The notes: generated by a model not told the origin, from the letters alone. 64,000 nt of DNA from Parabacteroides hominis (GCF_014287585.1 NZ_JACOOJ010000012.1:1-64000), one strand, 5' to 3'. Counted from the stretch's first letter, positions 1-9,641 are shown. Numbers and translations are program-made.

Positions 1-1
1 C

Positions 2-172
2 TTTGCCTTCTTCGCTATAGCCTTTAACATCAAGAAAATGTGTGCAAAACTCGCTAAAGAAGGTTATACAACCCTTTATAAGCTGATTTATACCCTATAC
101 AGCCGACGGAGAACCCATTACAGAACGAAAATGGCAATTATTACTTATACAACTCGGAAAATTGCGGCATAG
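2..172 (+). pseudogene. C-terminal fragment of a probable transposase, cut by the window edge
   Basis: An open frame enters from the left edge and stops at TAG 170-172, giving about 56 residues. It begins with an aromatic and hydrophobic stretch (FAFFAIAFNIKKMC) followed by a very basic tail. That resembles the C-terminal end of DDE transposases in Bacteroidales (IS1182/IS5-like), but the catalytic part lies outside the window, so the family is a guess. Whether the element is intact or a remnant cannot be told from here. Its position just ahead of a FecR gene that lacks its usual sigma-factor partner suggests an insertion or deletion at this junction. Confidence 0.5.
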
Positions 173-213
173 AAAAATACTATATCGGGAAAAGGAGGAA
201 ACGATATAAAAAG

Positions 214-239
214 AGGATGTGTCGGTTTTGACACACCCT
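214..239. terminator. Hairpin after the transposase fragment
   Basis: A 10-bp stem with one mismatch (AGGATGTGTC / GACACACCCT) and a GGTTTT loop. The A-run lies on the left side, so read on the minus strand it is followed by a T-rich stretch. It therefore looks more like a minus-strand or bidirectional terminator than a plus-strand one. A larger hairpin with a related stem lies at 7767-7838. Confidence 0.4.
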
Positions 240-305
240 CCTGCTCACAGTTGTCGACAAGTCTGCTCACAATTGTCGACAGGCCTGCTGACGGTTGTCG
301 ACAGG
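240..305. repeat. Three tandem 22-bp units with palindromic centres
   Basis: Units lie at 240-261, 262-283 and 284-305. Each carries TTGTCGACA, whose centre TGTCGACA is a perfect palindrome, so palindromes recur every 22 bp. The array lies about 100 bp upstream of the FecR start. An open frame runs through it (giving LLTIVDR-like residues), but this lies upstream of the convincing FecR start and is probably not translated. Related arrays of the same period but other sequence lie at 33624-33711 and 58521-58608. Confidence 0.75.
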
Positions 306-403
306 TAGTTTCCGTTGGGCAAAATCCCGATACTTCGAAAAAAGTTTCCTTTTTCGTTAGGGATGTTTCCCGCTTATTTGCTTTATTAATAGAAACGGAA
401 AAA

Positions 404-1345
404 ATGGAAAAAGAAACACTCTATAAATTCTTTGACGGAAAAGCTTCCCGCGAGGAAAAAGAAGTTGTCCGTACCTGGCTGGAATCCTCTCCCGAAAACG
501 AGCAAGAGCTTTTCAGGGAACGCGAGTTTTTCGATGCGATGATCCTGTCGGGCAGCACGAAGGCAGCCGGGACGGAAAAGAAATCCCGTCCTTTCTACCG
601 GACCGTCTTGTTCGAAGCCATAAAGATCGCCGCCGTATTTGCCATTACCGTCGCCTGCGGAACGTATCTCTATAAGTCGGAAATCCGGAAGATAGGCGAG
701 GCCATGAATACGATCACCGTCCCCGCCGGCCAGCGTGCAAACCTGACTTTGCCGGACGGCACGAACGTCTGGCTGAACGCCCGCTCGGAAATGCGCTATC
801 CCGCAGCTTTTACAGGTGATAAGCGGGAGATAACCCTGGATGGAGAGGCTTATTTCGAGGTGACTCGCAATGCGGACAAACCTTTTGTTGTCCAGACCGC
901 AAAATGTAATGTGGAGGTGCTGGGAACGAAGTTCAATGTGGAGGCTTATGGCGACTCGGAAGATTTCTGCACGTCGCTGATGGAAGGCTCGGTACGGGTT
1001 TCCGACAGGAAGAACCCGTCGGAGAGTCTCGTCTTGGCGCCTAATCAACAGGTATCTTTGATCAACGGGCATTTGCAGTCGAAACCGATTGCAGACTTCG
1101 ACCTTTTCCGCTGGAAAGAAGGATTGATCTGTTTTAAGAATATGAACTTTGAGGAGTTGATGTCCCGTTTTGAAAAATGCTACGGTATACATATTATTAT
1201 AGAGAACCCCAAATTAACCGATTATGTCTGTAGTGGCAAGTTCCGCATATCGGATGGCATAGACAAGGCGTTGAGCATTTTGCAGAAAGATGCCAAATAT
1301 ACGTTCGAGCGGAATAAGGATGAATCGGTGGTTTACATAAAGTAA
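404..1345 (+). CDS. FecR-family anti-sigma factor
   Basis: A 313-residue inner-membrane protein of the FecR type, which senses the state of a cognate TonB-dependent transporter and controls an ECF sigma factor. A cytoplasmic N-terminal part (about 1-65) is followed by one membrane helix near residues 70-90. The periplasmic FecR domain (about 100-200, with TVPAGQRANLTLPDGTNVWL) and a C-terminal DUF4974-like domain (about 245-313) come next. ATG 404 is chosen because MEKETLYKFFDGKAS is the normal family N-terminus; the open frame upstream is repeat DNA. A susC gene follows after 141 bp. Unusually, no sigma-factor gene precedes it in the window; a transposase fragment sits there instead. Confidence 0.9.
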   Translation: MEKETLYKFFDGKASREEKEVVRTWLESSPENEQELFREREFFDAMILSGSTKAAGTEKKSRPFYRTVLFEAIKIAAVFAITVACGTYLYKSEIRKIGEAMNTITVPAGQRANLTLPDGTNVWLNARSEMRYPAAFTGDKREITLDGEAYFEVTRNADKPFVVQTAKCNVEVLGTKFNVEAYGDSEDFCTSLMEGSVRVSDRKNPSESLVLAPNQQVSLINGHLQSKPIADFDLFRWKEGLICFKNMNFEELMSRFEKCYGIHIIIENPKLTDYVCSGKFRISDGIDKALSILQKDAKYTFERNKDESVVYIK

Positions 1346-1486
1346 TGTTTAATCTTAAAACAGAATGCCTATGATACACGAGAAAGGTTAACCTTCAATG
1401 AAAAATGCCGATAAATGTCCCCACACTTACCGGCATAGACTTAACACAATTATTTAACTGTATTAATAAACTTGATTTCCAAAGAT

Positions 1487-4400
1487 ATGAATAAAAAATC
1501 TTTGTCGGCGTCTTATTCTGTAAAAAGACCTCGATGTAAACAATTTTTTAGAATCATGAGAATAACCACCTTGTTATTATTCGTGTTCATTTTCTGCATG
1601 CACGCAGAAAACTCCAATTCTCAGAATGTAAACGTTACGATCAAAAGAAGTAACACCGAACTTGAGAATGTGTTGAACGATATTGAGAAACAAACTGATT
1701 ATCTGTTTATTTACAACAAGTTTGTGAATGTAGACAGAAAAGTGTCTGTTAACCTGAAAAAAGCCTCTCTGGAGGAAGTATTGGCAAATCTGTTCGCCGG
1801 AACGGATGTGAAATACTCTGTCGATGGTTCGTATATACTACTGTCCGCAGGTGGAACGACCACTACTATCCCTTTGTCTGCACAGCAGGGTAAAACAATC
1901 AGCGGCGTGATTACGGACAACAACGGCGAACCGGTCATCGGCGCCAATGTGATCGAAAAAGGTTCGAGATCAGTCGGAACGGTAACGGATGTCGACGGTA
2001 AATTTACGCTGGCGTTGGACAAACCTTCCGCCACGCTGGTCGTGTCTTACATCGGCTACCTGACGAAGGAAGTGCCTGTCGGCAACCAGTCCGTCCTGAG
2101 GATCGTCTTATCCGAAGATACCCAGAATCTGGATGAAGTCGTCGTGATCGGTTACGGTTCGGTAAAGAAAAGCGACTTGACCGGTGCTGTCGGTTCTATC
2201 CAGGTAGACAAGGTGCAGGGTATCAGCGTGAAATCTGTAGACCAGATGTTGCAGGGACGTACTTCCGGTTTGTATATGGTGCAGAATTCAGGTATGCCGG
2301 GTGCAAGTTCCACCGTCCGTATCCGTGGCGGCAACTCTATTTCCGGCGGTAACGAACCGTTGTATATCATCGACGGCATGCCGGTTTATCCGAGTGCGGA
2401 TGCAAGCCAGACGGCATTAAGCCCGCTGAACTCGATCCCGACATCGGATATCGAATCGATAGAAGTTCTGAAAGATGCTTCCTCGACAGCCATCTACGGT
2501 TCCCGTGGTGCGAACGGTGTTATCATCGTCACGACCAAGAAGGGGAAAAGCGGAAAAACATCCGTAGCGTTCGATGCTTATTGGGGCATCCAGAATATCT
2601 ACAAGAAATATGACCTGTTGGATGCCCGTTCATTCGAGAAGCTGGCAAATGAGGCATTGGTAAATTCAGGAGGTGCAGCGATATATGACGAAAGCCTGAC
2701 TCCGGCAACGACGGATTGGCAGGGACTGACTTCCAACGACAATGCGTTGACCCAGAATTATCAGTTGACGGTTTCGGGTGGCAACGACAAGACGACTTTC
2801 CTGACTTCTTTCAATTATTTCGACCAGGAGGGGGTTGTCAAAGCGACAGAAATGAAGAAGTATGCTTTTCGTGCCAATATCGACCATAAGATATCTTCAA
2901 CGATTAATATGGGCATAGCCCTGACAATGACGAAGGTCGATAATAACCGGGTGGGAAATTCCATCCTTATGTCCCGTCTGACTACGCCGCCGAATATTGC
3001 CGTTAAGGATGAAAATGGCAACTATAAGTTTAGTGACGAGAATGGCGTGACCACGTTTGATAACCCGGTTGCTGTTATCAATGAAAAGGTGGACTGGCAT
3101 ACAAGTTTCCGTACGTTGAATAATGCGTTTGTGGAATGGAACATTATTAAAGGGCTGAGTTTCAAATCTTCAATCGGCATCGATATCGGTTATTCGACAA
3201 ACAAGAGCTATAATCCCCGTTCGGTCTATTCCGGTAGTCAAAAAGGAGGAGAAGCCAAGAAGATCGCGAATAATAGCTATACGTGGATTAATGAAAATAT
3301 CCTGACCTATACGAATACATGGGGCGTACACTCATTTACCGGATTAGTAGGATATACTCAACAATCATCTACTTCCGACAACTTCAATGCCGGTTCGTAC
3401 GGTTTCTTGAATGACAACCTGCAAATGAATAATCTGGGTTCGGGTACGACTTATACGGCTCCGGGTTCAAGTGTCGCAAAGTGGGCGCTTAATTCTTACC
3501 TGGCGCGTGTCAACTATACCGTCAATAATAAATATTTATTGACAGCCTCTATCCGTGCCGACGGTTCTTCCCGCTTTGGCAGGGATAACCGCTGGGGATA
3601 TTTCCCTTCTGCCGCACTGGCCTGGAGAGCTTCGGAAGAACCGTTCATCAAAGACCTGAATATCTTCAGCAACCTGAAACCCCGTATTAGCTTTGGTATT
3701 ACAGGCAACCAGGATGGAATCGGGACTTATCCTTCCTATGCACTATTAAAATCTGCCGGATATGTGGCTGACGGCGAAAAGGTGACCGGCTATTATCCTT
3801 CCCAGGTTGCCAATACGAACCTGAAATGGGAAACGACTGCCCAGTTTGATGCCGGTATCGATTTCGGCTTTTTCAATAATCGTTTGACAGTGGTTATCGA
3901 CGGATATTATAAAAAGACCAGCGATTTGCTGTTGAAGGTCAAGATTCCGGGATCTTCCGGCTTCTCTTCCGGTTTGAAGAATATCGGCGAAGTGGAGAAC
4001 AAAGGGTTTGAATTGGCTATTAATGCGACTCCGGTAGAAGGCTCTTTTACCTGGAACACGAGCTTGAACCTTACTTATAATAAAAATAAAGTATTGAGTT
4101 TGGGAGAGGTCTCTTTCATTTATCCGGATCAGCCGGGGCAGGATGGAACAGGAATACACTTAGGGCGTATCGTGCAGGTCGGACAGCCTTTGGGAACATT
4201 TTACGGATATGCGTATGATGGAATTTTCAGTACATCGGACGACATCGCTTCTTCTGCCCAGCCGACAGCTAAACCGGGAGATGTCCGTTTTAAGGATATA
4301 AGCGGGCCGAATGGAGTTCCCGACGGAATGATCAATGACCTCGACCGTGTCATAATCGGTTGCGCACAGCCTAAAATTTTCGGAGGCTTTAACAATACGT

Positions 4401-4867
4401 TCGCGTATAAGAACTTTGACCTGAATGTGAATATGATTTTTACATTAGGCAATGATATTTATAATGGTACGAGAGTGACGATGGAGGACATGCAAGGAGC
4501 TACCAATATGTTCGCCTCTACGATGAACCGCTGGACTCCGGAGAATCAGAACGCCCCACTGCCGCGTGCGCTTCGTTCGAAAGCCGTGATGCGCGTTTCC
4601 GACCAGTATGTGGAAAACGGTTCTTACCTGCGTTTCCAGAATATTACGTTAGGGTATAATGTCCCTTCCGGATTCCTCGGCTTTACGAAGTATGTATCGG
4701 GATTGCGCGTGTATGCTTCTTTGCAGAACTTCTTCACGATTACGAGCTATTCGGGTGATAATCCGGAAGTAAGTAAATACGGACAGGATAATTTAGGAGC
4801 CGGATATGATGCTTTCTCTTATCCGTTTGCAAAATCGGTGTTGTTTGGTTTGAATGTTAAATTCTAA
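1487..4867 (+). CDS. SusC/RagA-family TonB-dependent outer-membrane transporter with STN domain
   Basis: A 1126-residue outer-membrane import channel. In order it has an extended signal region with a hydrophobic core at about 25-45, and an STN signalling domain (about 50-115) that normally contacts a FecR anti-sigma factor. A carboxypeptidase-like beta domain (about 138-215, GVITDNNGEPVIGANV), the plug with the TonB-box-like DEVVVIGYG and a 22-stranded barrel ending in an aromatic residue (NVKF) follow. The STN domain matches the upstream FecR gene. ATG 1487 is preferred over TTG 1472. It is paired with the SusD gene 16 bp downstream. The substrate cannot be deduced; no glycosidase is in the operon. 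Confidence 0.95.
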   Translation: MNKKSLSASYSVKRPRCKQFFRIMRITTLLLFVFIFCMHAENSNSQNVNVTIKRSNTELENVLNDIEKQTDYLFIYNKFVNVDRKVSVNLKKASLEEVLANLFAGTDVKYSVDGSYILLSAGGTTTTIPLSAQQGKTISGVITDNNGEPVIGANVIEKGSRSVGTVTDVDGKFTLALDKPSATLVVSYIGYLTKEVPVGNQSVLRIVLSEDTQNLDEVVVIGYGSVKKSDLTGAVGSIQVDKVQGISVKSVDQMLQGRTSGLYMVQNSGMPGASSTVRIRGGNSISGGNEPLYIIDGMPVYPSADASQTALSPLNSIPTSDIESIEVLKDASSTAIYGSRGANGVIIVTTKKGKSGKTSVAFDAYWGIQNIYKKYDLLDARSFEKLANEALVNSGGAAIYDESLTPATTDWQGLTSNDNALTQNYQLTVSGGNDKTTFLTSFNYFDQEGVVKATEMKKYAFRANIDHKISSTINMGIALTMTKVDNNRVGNSILMSRLTTPPNIAVKDENGNYKFSDENGVTTFDNPVAVINEKVDWHTSFRTLNNAFVEWNIIKGLSFKSSIGIDIGYSTNKSYNPRSVYSGSQKGGEAKKIANNSYTWINENILTYTNTWGVHSFTGLVGYTQQSSTSDNFNAGSYGFLNDNLQMNNLGSGTTYTAPGSSVAKWALNSYLARVNYTVNNKYLLTASIRADGSSRFGRDNRWGYFPSAALAWRASEEPFIKDLNIFSNLKPRISFGITGNQDGIGTYPSYALLKSAGYVADGEKVTGYYPSQVANTNLKWETTAQFDAGIDFGFFNNRLTVVIDGYYKKTSDLLLKVKIPGSSGFSSGLKNIGEVENKGFELAINATPVEGSFTWNTSLNLTYNKNKVLSLGEVSFIYPDQPGQDGTGIHLGRIVQVGQPLGTFYGYAYDGIFSTSDDIASSAQPTAKPGDVRFKDISGPNGVPDGMINDLDRVIIGCAQPKIFGGFNNTFAYKNFDLNVNMIFTLGNDIYNGTRVTMEDMQGATNMFASTMNRWTPENQNAPLPRALRSKAVMRVSDQYVENGSYLRFQNITLGYNVPSGFLGFTKYVSGLRVYASLQNFFTITSYSGDNPEVSKYGQDNLGAGYDAFSYPFAKSVLFGLNVKF

Positions 4868-4883
4868 TGCAATCTAAGTAGTT

Positions 4884-6365
4884 ATGAAAAAAATAGCATT
4901 AATGATATTAAGCTCAGTTATGTTGAGCGCATGTACGGATATGGATCTGGTTCCGGAATCCAACCTGAGTCCGGAAAACTTTTTTAAGTCTGAAGAAGAT
5001 GCGAATGCTGCCTTATATGGCACTTATGCAGCTTTTATGGATAATGATATTTATAATCAGTTCTGGGAAGTATTGCAGAGCCAGGGGACGGATGACAGCG
5101 AATGGGGCGGAGGCCGCACGACGAATAACCTCGATAAAAATGCCTTGGATAAATTTGAGTTTGATGGAAACACGAATTTGGTTTATTCTGTTTGGACCAA
5201 GCATTATGTAGGTGTGAACCGTTCCAATTTCTCGATTGAGAATATAGCGAATATGAGTAGCGACCAGATTAAAGATGATGTGAAGAAAAGACTGATCGGA
5301 GAAGCTAAATACTTACGTGCATTTGCCTATTTCAATTTGGTCCGCGTGTATGGAGGCGTGCCTTTGGTGTTGAAACAGACTACGAAGCTCGAAGGGCTGG
5401 AAGTTTCCCGCAATACGGTGGATGAATGTTATGAACAAATCATCTCGGATCTGCAGGAGGCTAAATCCGTCCTTCCGTCTGTGGGACAACTTCCGAAGGG
5501 CTACTTGGGACGTGCGACGAAAGGTGCGGCTACGGCTTTGCTGGCAAAGGTCTATTTAACCCGTGGCGATTATCAGAACGTTGTAAAAGAAACGGCCGAA
5601 GTGATGCAGATGGGATATAAACTTTATGATAACTATGCCGATAACTTTGATGTTGAAAAGGAAAATGGACAAGAATCTATTTATGAAATCCAATATAAGC
5701 GGAATACGCCGGGAGTAATGGGCAGTAACTTTAATGGGTTTTACCGTCCTCCTTTTGTGAATATAAACGGTTGGGTCGGTTACGGAGATGACCCGGTTAC
5801 CCGTAATCATTATGAATGTTATGAGGCAGGCGACCTGCGCCGGGATGTAAACGTACGTTTATATACAAAAGAAGAATATCCGAATATGTCTTCTAATTAT
5901 GAATTCCCTTGCTATGTCAATAAGTTTTTGGATCCGTCGCCATTGGCAATCAGATCCCAGGGCGGAGAAAATAACTATCCGATACTGCGTTATTCGGACG
6001 TCTATCTGATGCGTGCGGAAGCGTTGAATGCTCTTAATCCTTCTGATGCGGAGGCATATAATTGTTTGAATACGGTACGCCGCCGTGCTTTCGGGCTTAA
6101 TATGAACGAGGCTTCGGACATTGATATTAAGGCAGGTTTGAGCAAGGAAGATTTCTTGGATGTAATCCTTTTGGAACGTCGTAAAGAATTTGCCTTTGAA
6201 GGACAACGCCGTTTTGACTTGTTGCGTACGCATAAGTTGAAGGAGGCTATGATGGCGCAGAATCCGACTATTGGAGCAATGGTAGAGGAGAAACATTACT
6301 TGCTTCCTATACCTGTGACTGAGTTAGATGCGAATAAGTTACTGGAACAAAATCCGGGATGGTAA
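4884..6365 (+). CDS. SusD/RagB-family nutrient-binding outer-membrane lipoprotein
   Basis: A 493-residue cell-surface lipoprotein that forms the lid of the SusC channel and captures the nutrient. The N-terminus is a lipoprotein signal with lipobox LSAC (Cys17). The body has typical SusD marks: PENFFKSEEDANAALYGTY near the start, a TPR-like helical scaffold (AKYLRAFAYFNLVRVYGGVPLV), and the C-terminal NYPILRYSDVYLMRAEALN and FLDVILLERRKEFAFEGQRRFDLLR segments. The gene starts 16 bp after susC and is followed after one base by the oxidoreductase gene, so the three are almost certainly one transcript. Confidence 0.95.
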   Translation: MKKIALMILSSVMLSACTDMDLVPESNLSPENFFKSEEDANAALYGTYAAFMDNDIYNQFWEVLQSQGTDDSEWGGGRTTNNLDKNALDKFEFDGNTNLVYSVWTKHYVGVNRSNFSIENIANMSSDQIKDDVKKRLIGEAKYLRAFAYFNLVRVYGGVPLVLKQTTKLEGLEVSRNTVDECYEQIISDLQEAKSVLPSVGQLPKGYLGRATKGAATALLAKVYLTRGDYQNVVKETAEVMQMGYKLYDNYADNFDVEKENGQESIYEIQYKRNTPGVMGSNFNGFYRPPFVNINGWVGYGDDPVTRNHYECYEAGDLRRDVNVRLYTKEEYPNMSSNYEFPCYVNKFLDPSPLAIRSQGGENNYPILRYSDVYLMRAEALNALNPSDAEAYNCLNTVRRRAFGLNMNEASDIDIKAGLSKEDFLDVILLERRKEFAFEGQRRFDLLRTHKLKEAMMAQNPTIGAMVEEKHYLLPIPVTELDANKLLEQNPGW

Positions 6366-6366
6366 T

Positions 6367-7746
6367 ATGAAAAGAAGAAATTTTATAAGAAACATAAGTT
6401 CTTTAGGCTTGGCATCTGTGGCGGCGGGGACACCTTTCGCTGCAGAAAGTCCCGAAATCGGTAGTTTGCCGGGAAAATCGAAAATACCGGTATATGATGA
6501 TTGGGATGTAATAGTTGTGGGAGGAGGACCTTCGGGATGTGCTGCGGCTACGGCTGCGGCACGCGAAGGTGCCAAAACCTTGTTGATAGAAGGAACCGGC
6601 GCTTTAGGCGGAATGGGTACTTCCGGTCTGTTGAATGCCTGGTGTCCCTTTACGGATGGCGAAAAGATCATTTATAAAGGGATTGCGGAACAGGTTTTTC
6701 TGGAATCGAAAAAGGGCGTCCCTCATGTCCGTTATAATGACTGGGTCCCTATCAACGGAGAGTATCTGAAGGTCGTGTATGACGATTTGGTCATGTCTGC
6801 CGGAGTTTCCGTTCTCTTTTTCTCGACTATGGCCGCTGTGGAGATGAAAAAGAAAGGGGTTGTGGATGCAATCGTTGTTGCCAATAAGGCGGGATTATCG
6901 ACATACAAAGCGAAGGTCTTTATCGATTGCACGGGTGACGGAGATCTGGCGGCCTGGGCCGGAGCCGATTTCGTGATGGGAGATGAAAATGGTTCCGTAC
7001 AGGAAGGGACTCTTTGCTTTACCTTGTCCAATGTCGATCCTTATGAGTTTTCTTTAATAGGAAGTGTCCATACCAACCGGAAGAATGGCCCTGTTCATTC
7101 TATTTATGGCAATCCTAAATATCCTTTGGTAAAGGACAAGCACATGAATGATAAGTTGATCGGGCCGGGATTTGTTGGCTTTAATGCCGGGCATGTGACT
7201 GTCGACAGTACGGATCCTGCCTCTTTGACCGAAGCGATGATGAAGGGACGTAAACTGGTACGGCAGTTGCATGACGGGTTGGTCGAGTTTGAACCTAAGT
7301 CGTTTGGAGCTTCTTTTCTGGCAAGTACGGCTAATTTGATGGGAATCCGCGAAAGCCGCCGGATAAAGTGTGATTATACCTTTACGTTGGAGGACTGGCT
7401 GGCTCGCCGGGAGTTCGAGGATGGTATCGGCCGTAATAGCTACTATATAGATGTCCATAAGCAGGATGCCACAAAGTATCCCCGTTATAAAAAAGGTGAA
7501 TCTCATGGGATTCCTTTCAGTTGCCTGACACCTGTGGATTTGAAGAATGTAATGGTGGCCGGTCGTTGTATCTCGACGGATTCCTATGCTCATGGCAGCC
7601 TGCGTGTAATGCCGCCTTCTTTGGTTACCGGCGAAGCGGTGGGTGTCGCTGCCGGCCAGATTTGTAAGTCGAAGTCTCCCGATGTCCACAATGTCGATAT
7701 TCAGCAGTTGCGGAAACGGTTGAAGGAAGTGGGACAACTGATCTGA
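6367..7746 (+). CDS. FAD-dependent oxidoreductase with a Tat-like signal sequence
   Basis: A 459-residue flavoprotein of the FAD_oxidored type (PF12831-like). The dinucleotide-binding motif VVGGGPSGCAAATAAAREG lies at about 50-68 and is followed by LLIEGTGALGG. A second cofactor-contact motif lies near the C-terminus (VMVAGRCISTDSYAHGSLRVM). The N-terminus reads MKRRNFIRNISSLGLASVAAG, a twin-arginine-type signal, so the folded holoenzyme is probably exported. ATG 6367 is chosen because the longer frame begins inside susD. The start is 1 bp after the susD stop, which places the enzyme in the uptake operon, presumably acting on the imported compound. The substrate is unknown. Confidence 0.85.
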   Translation: MKRRNFIRNISSLGLASVAAGTPFAAESPEIGSLPGKSKIPVYDDWDVIVVGGGPSGCAAATAAAREGAKTLLIEGTGALGGMGTSGLLNAWCPFTDGEKIIYKGIAEQVFLESKKGVPHVRYNDWVPINGEYLKVVYDDLVMSAGVSVLFFSTMAAVEMKKKGVVDAIVVANKAGLSTYKAKVFIDCTGDGDLAAWAGADFVMGDENGSVQEGTLCFTLSNVDPYEFSLIGSVHTNRKNGPVHSIYGNPKYPLVKDKHMNDKLIGPGFVGFNAGHVTVDSTDPASLTEAMMKGRKLVRQLHDGLVEFEPKSFGASFLASTANLMGIRESRRIKCDYTFTLEDWLARREFEDGIGRNSYYIDVHKQDATKYPRYKKGESHGIPFSCLTPVDLKNVMVAGRCISTDSYAHGSLRVMPPSLVTGEAVGVAAGQICKSKSPDVHNVDIQQLRKRLKEVGQLI

Positions 7747-7766
7747 TTCTGTCTGTTAGTAATTTT

Positions 7767-7838
7767 TGAGAAGGTGTGCCAAACCGTTCTCTTCCCGTGC
7801 TTGACGCAGGGAGAAAGGGATTTTGACGCACCTTCTCA
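7767..7838. terminator. Bidirectional terminator hairpin between convergent genes
   Basis: A long nested hairpin: outer arms TGAGAAGGTGTG (from 7767) and CGCACCTTCTCA (to 7838), with T-rich and A-rich flanks and an inner stem around TTCTCTTCCC / GGGAGAA. It separates the convergent oxidoreductase gene (plus) and the secreted-protein gene (minus). Confidence 0.7.
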
Positions 7839-7847
7839 TTCTATCGT

Positions 7848-9581
7848 TTATAGAAGGATTACTTTCTGGTGTTTTTGGTATTTTGCGGAGTGTATTTGTA
7901 GAATATACATTCCGGGTCTGTCGGTAATCCGAATCACCTGCGAACCTTGCCGTATTTCCTTTTGAAGCAAACATTGTCCCATCATATTCAATAGCCTGAT
8001 ATATCCTGTTTCCGGAATATTTCTCAGATATAGCTGTTTGTCTTTTATGAAGAAATGAAAATCCTTTGTATGCGGATTCCCGATAGCTGTGTTTTGCTTG
8101 GCGGGATGAGGTTCGGCAATGCTTTTGTTTAAGGGTAAGTTTGTTTGGATTATCTCCATTGCTTTTGTGGATGTGCTGTTGGATGATACTTTCAATTCAG
8201 TCGGTGAAGAGGCTTTTATGAAGAACGCGGCAAAAGGTGGGAGGGCATAGTTGCTGTTGAGGGAATAGGTTTTATAACCGCTCCCGTCATATACATAGAT
8301 ATTTCCGTCCAGCGCCATGTTCTTTTCTATCCCGGACAATAGGAGTGGTGCGGGTAACGGATTACCACATAAATACCAGCCGTAGTTTTCTTCGTTACCG
8401 GACGTTATGTCGCTGTCTAAAGGGATCGTTATGGCTCCTGTATTGCCGAAGTCTACGAGAATATCATCGGGGCGGGATGAAAAAGTTATAGTTTGCTCTG
8501 TTGCTTTCTCATCTAATGCGATCAGGTAGCCTTTGTTCTTTTCAAATAATGGCGTGTTGTTGGAGTTGATAGCTGCAACTTCCCAGTTACCGGTAGATTG
8601 GTTAGTCGATGCCCGCTTATCTCCATTGTAGGATTGGACATAGAAATAGTTGCCTCCGTCATTAGGCGTATCATCCTTTTGCTCAAAACGGGGATCGATA
8701 CCGGATGGGTAAACGTCGAAAGGGAAAGATATAAAATACCATTTACCGGCTTTCTCAAACGTCTTGTGGAAGGTGACATGATCGGAAATGATTATTTCTC
8801 CTTCCGAACGGATGGAAGCATCGGTTTCGAACAAATCTAAGTTATTCAGTGATAACCGGATGTTCTGAGCTATTTGTAGATTGCCAGAACTGACCGCGGC
8901 ATTATTGCAATAAGTATTTGTCGTTATGGTTGCATTGCCATTTATAAGCGCATTCCTGTGACGGAGTGGAGGAAGATGCGACCAGCGGATGGTGTCGTTC
9001 CAATCACCGGTTCCGGTGAACAGGGAATAGATCGGTATTTTCCCGGTGGCATAGATAGAATCAAGCATAAAAGAACAAGTTTCCGGATTGTCCGGCACTC
9101 CCGTCTGAATTGTCAAGAGAGATGGGTTTTTAGTAATGTGGTTGACTTGGTATCCATCTCGAAGCATACCATCTAATGGGACGGTGATTGACTCCATTTT
9201 ACCAGATCGGAATGTCTGGAAGATAAGTTTTTTCTTGGAGGTAAGGTTGTTCGCATTGATGTGGGTATGTATTTCCACATTGTTGTATAAGGAAAGGGAA
9301 TAAGGACTGAACGCCGCACTACTTCCTACGGGTAATTCGAGTGTATGATTTTTATCAACTACTGTAGCTTCGCCTGATATATCATATTCCCAATTATCCC
9401 ATTCCGAATCCCCGAACGTCTGCAACCTGAACGTATCAGAAACAAGCGTATTGTTACTGCTGTTTACAAAACTTTCCCATGAAGATGGATTGGAAACCTG
9501 TGCGTGGAGTTGATAACTTGCACCGAAGAATAAAATCTTTACAAGTGCAGACTGAACAAAGTGTATGACTTTCTTTTTCAT
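7848..9581 (-). CDS. Secreted protein with type IX secretion-like C-terminal sorting domain
   Basis: A 577-residue exported protein. The N-terminus is a Sec signal ending near residue 28 (LHAQ). The middle is beta-rich, with strings of strands and many aromatic and Asn/Ser residues; I cannot assign it to an enzyme family. The last 75 or so residues read like a type IX (Por) sorting domain: strands around LYLRNIPETGYIRLLNMMGQ and the terminal IRITDRPGMYILQIHS...KVILL, the usual GxYilxi...kvil ending. This predicts transport across the outer membrane and surface anchoring, if the strain encodes the system. It stands alone on the minus strand and converges with the SusCD operon. Confidence 0.75.
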   Translation of the reverse strand: MKKKVIHFVQSALVKILFFGASYQLHAQVSNPSSWESFVNSSNNTLVSDTFRLQTFGDSEWDNWEYDISGEATVVDKNHTLELPVGSSAAFSPYSLSLYNNVEIHTHINANNLTSKKKLIFQTFRSGKMESITVPLDGMLRDGYQVNHITKNPSLLTIQTGVPDNPETCSFMLDSIYATGKIPIYSLFTGTGDWNDTIRWSHLPPLRHRNALINGNATITTNTYCNNAAVSSGNLQIAQNIRLSLNNLDLFETDASIRSEGEIIISDHVTFHKTFEKAGKWYFISFPFDVYPSGIDPRFEQKDDTPNDGGNYFYVQSYNGDKRASTNQSTGNWEVAAINSNNTPLFEKNKGYLIALDEKATEQTITFSSRPDDILVDFGNTGAITIPLDSDITSGNEENYGWYLCGNPLPAPLLLSGIEKNMALDGNIYVYDGSGYKTYSLNSNYALPPFAAFFIKASSPTELKVSSNSTSTKAMEIIQTNLPLNKSIAEPHPAKQNTAIGNPHTKDFHFFIKDKQLYLRNIPETGYIRLLNMMGQCLLQKEIRQGSQVIRITDRPGMYILQIHSAKYQKHQKVILL

Positions 9582-9641
9582 AGTTAATACTATTTTGGAT
9601 TGATATTATGGGTACAAATATACATAAATAATTGAATTTAC

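Noticed and set aside
240..305. 22-bp arrays as CRISPR arrays
   Set aside because: Units are directly tandem without spacers, too short, and no cas genes are present.
251..403. Upstream extension of FecR by 51 residues
   Set aside because: The extension translates the 22-bp repeats and has no homology to FecR N-termini; ATG 404 gives the family start.
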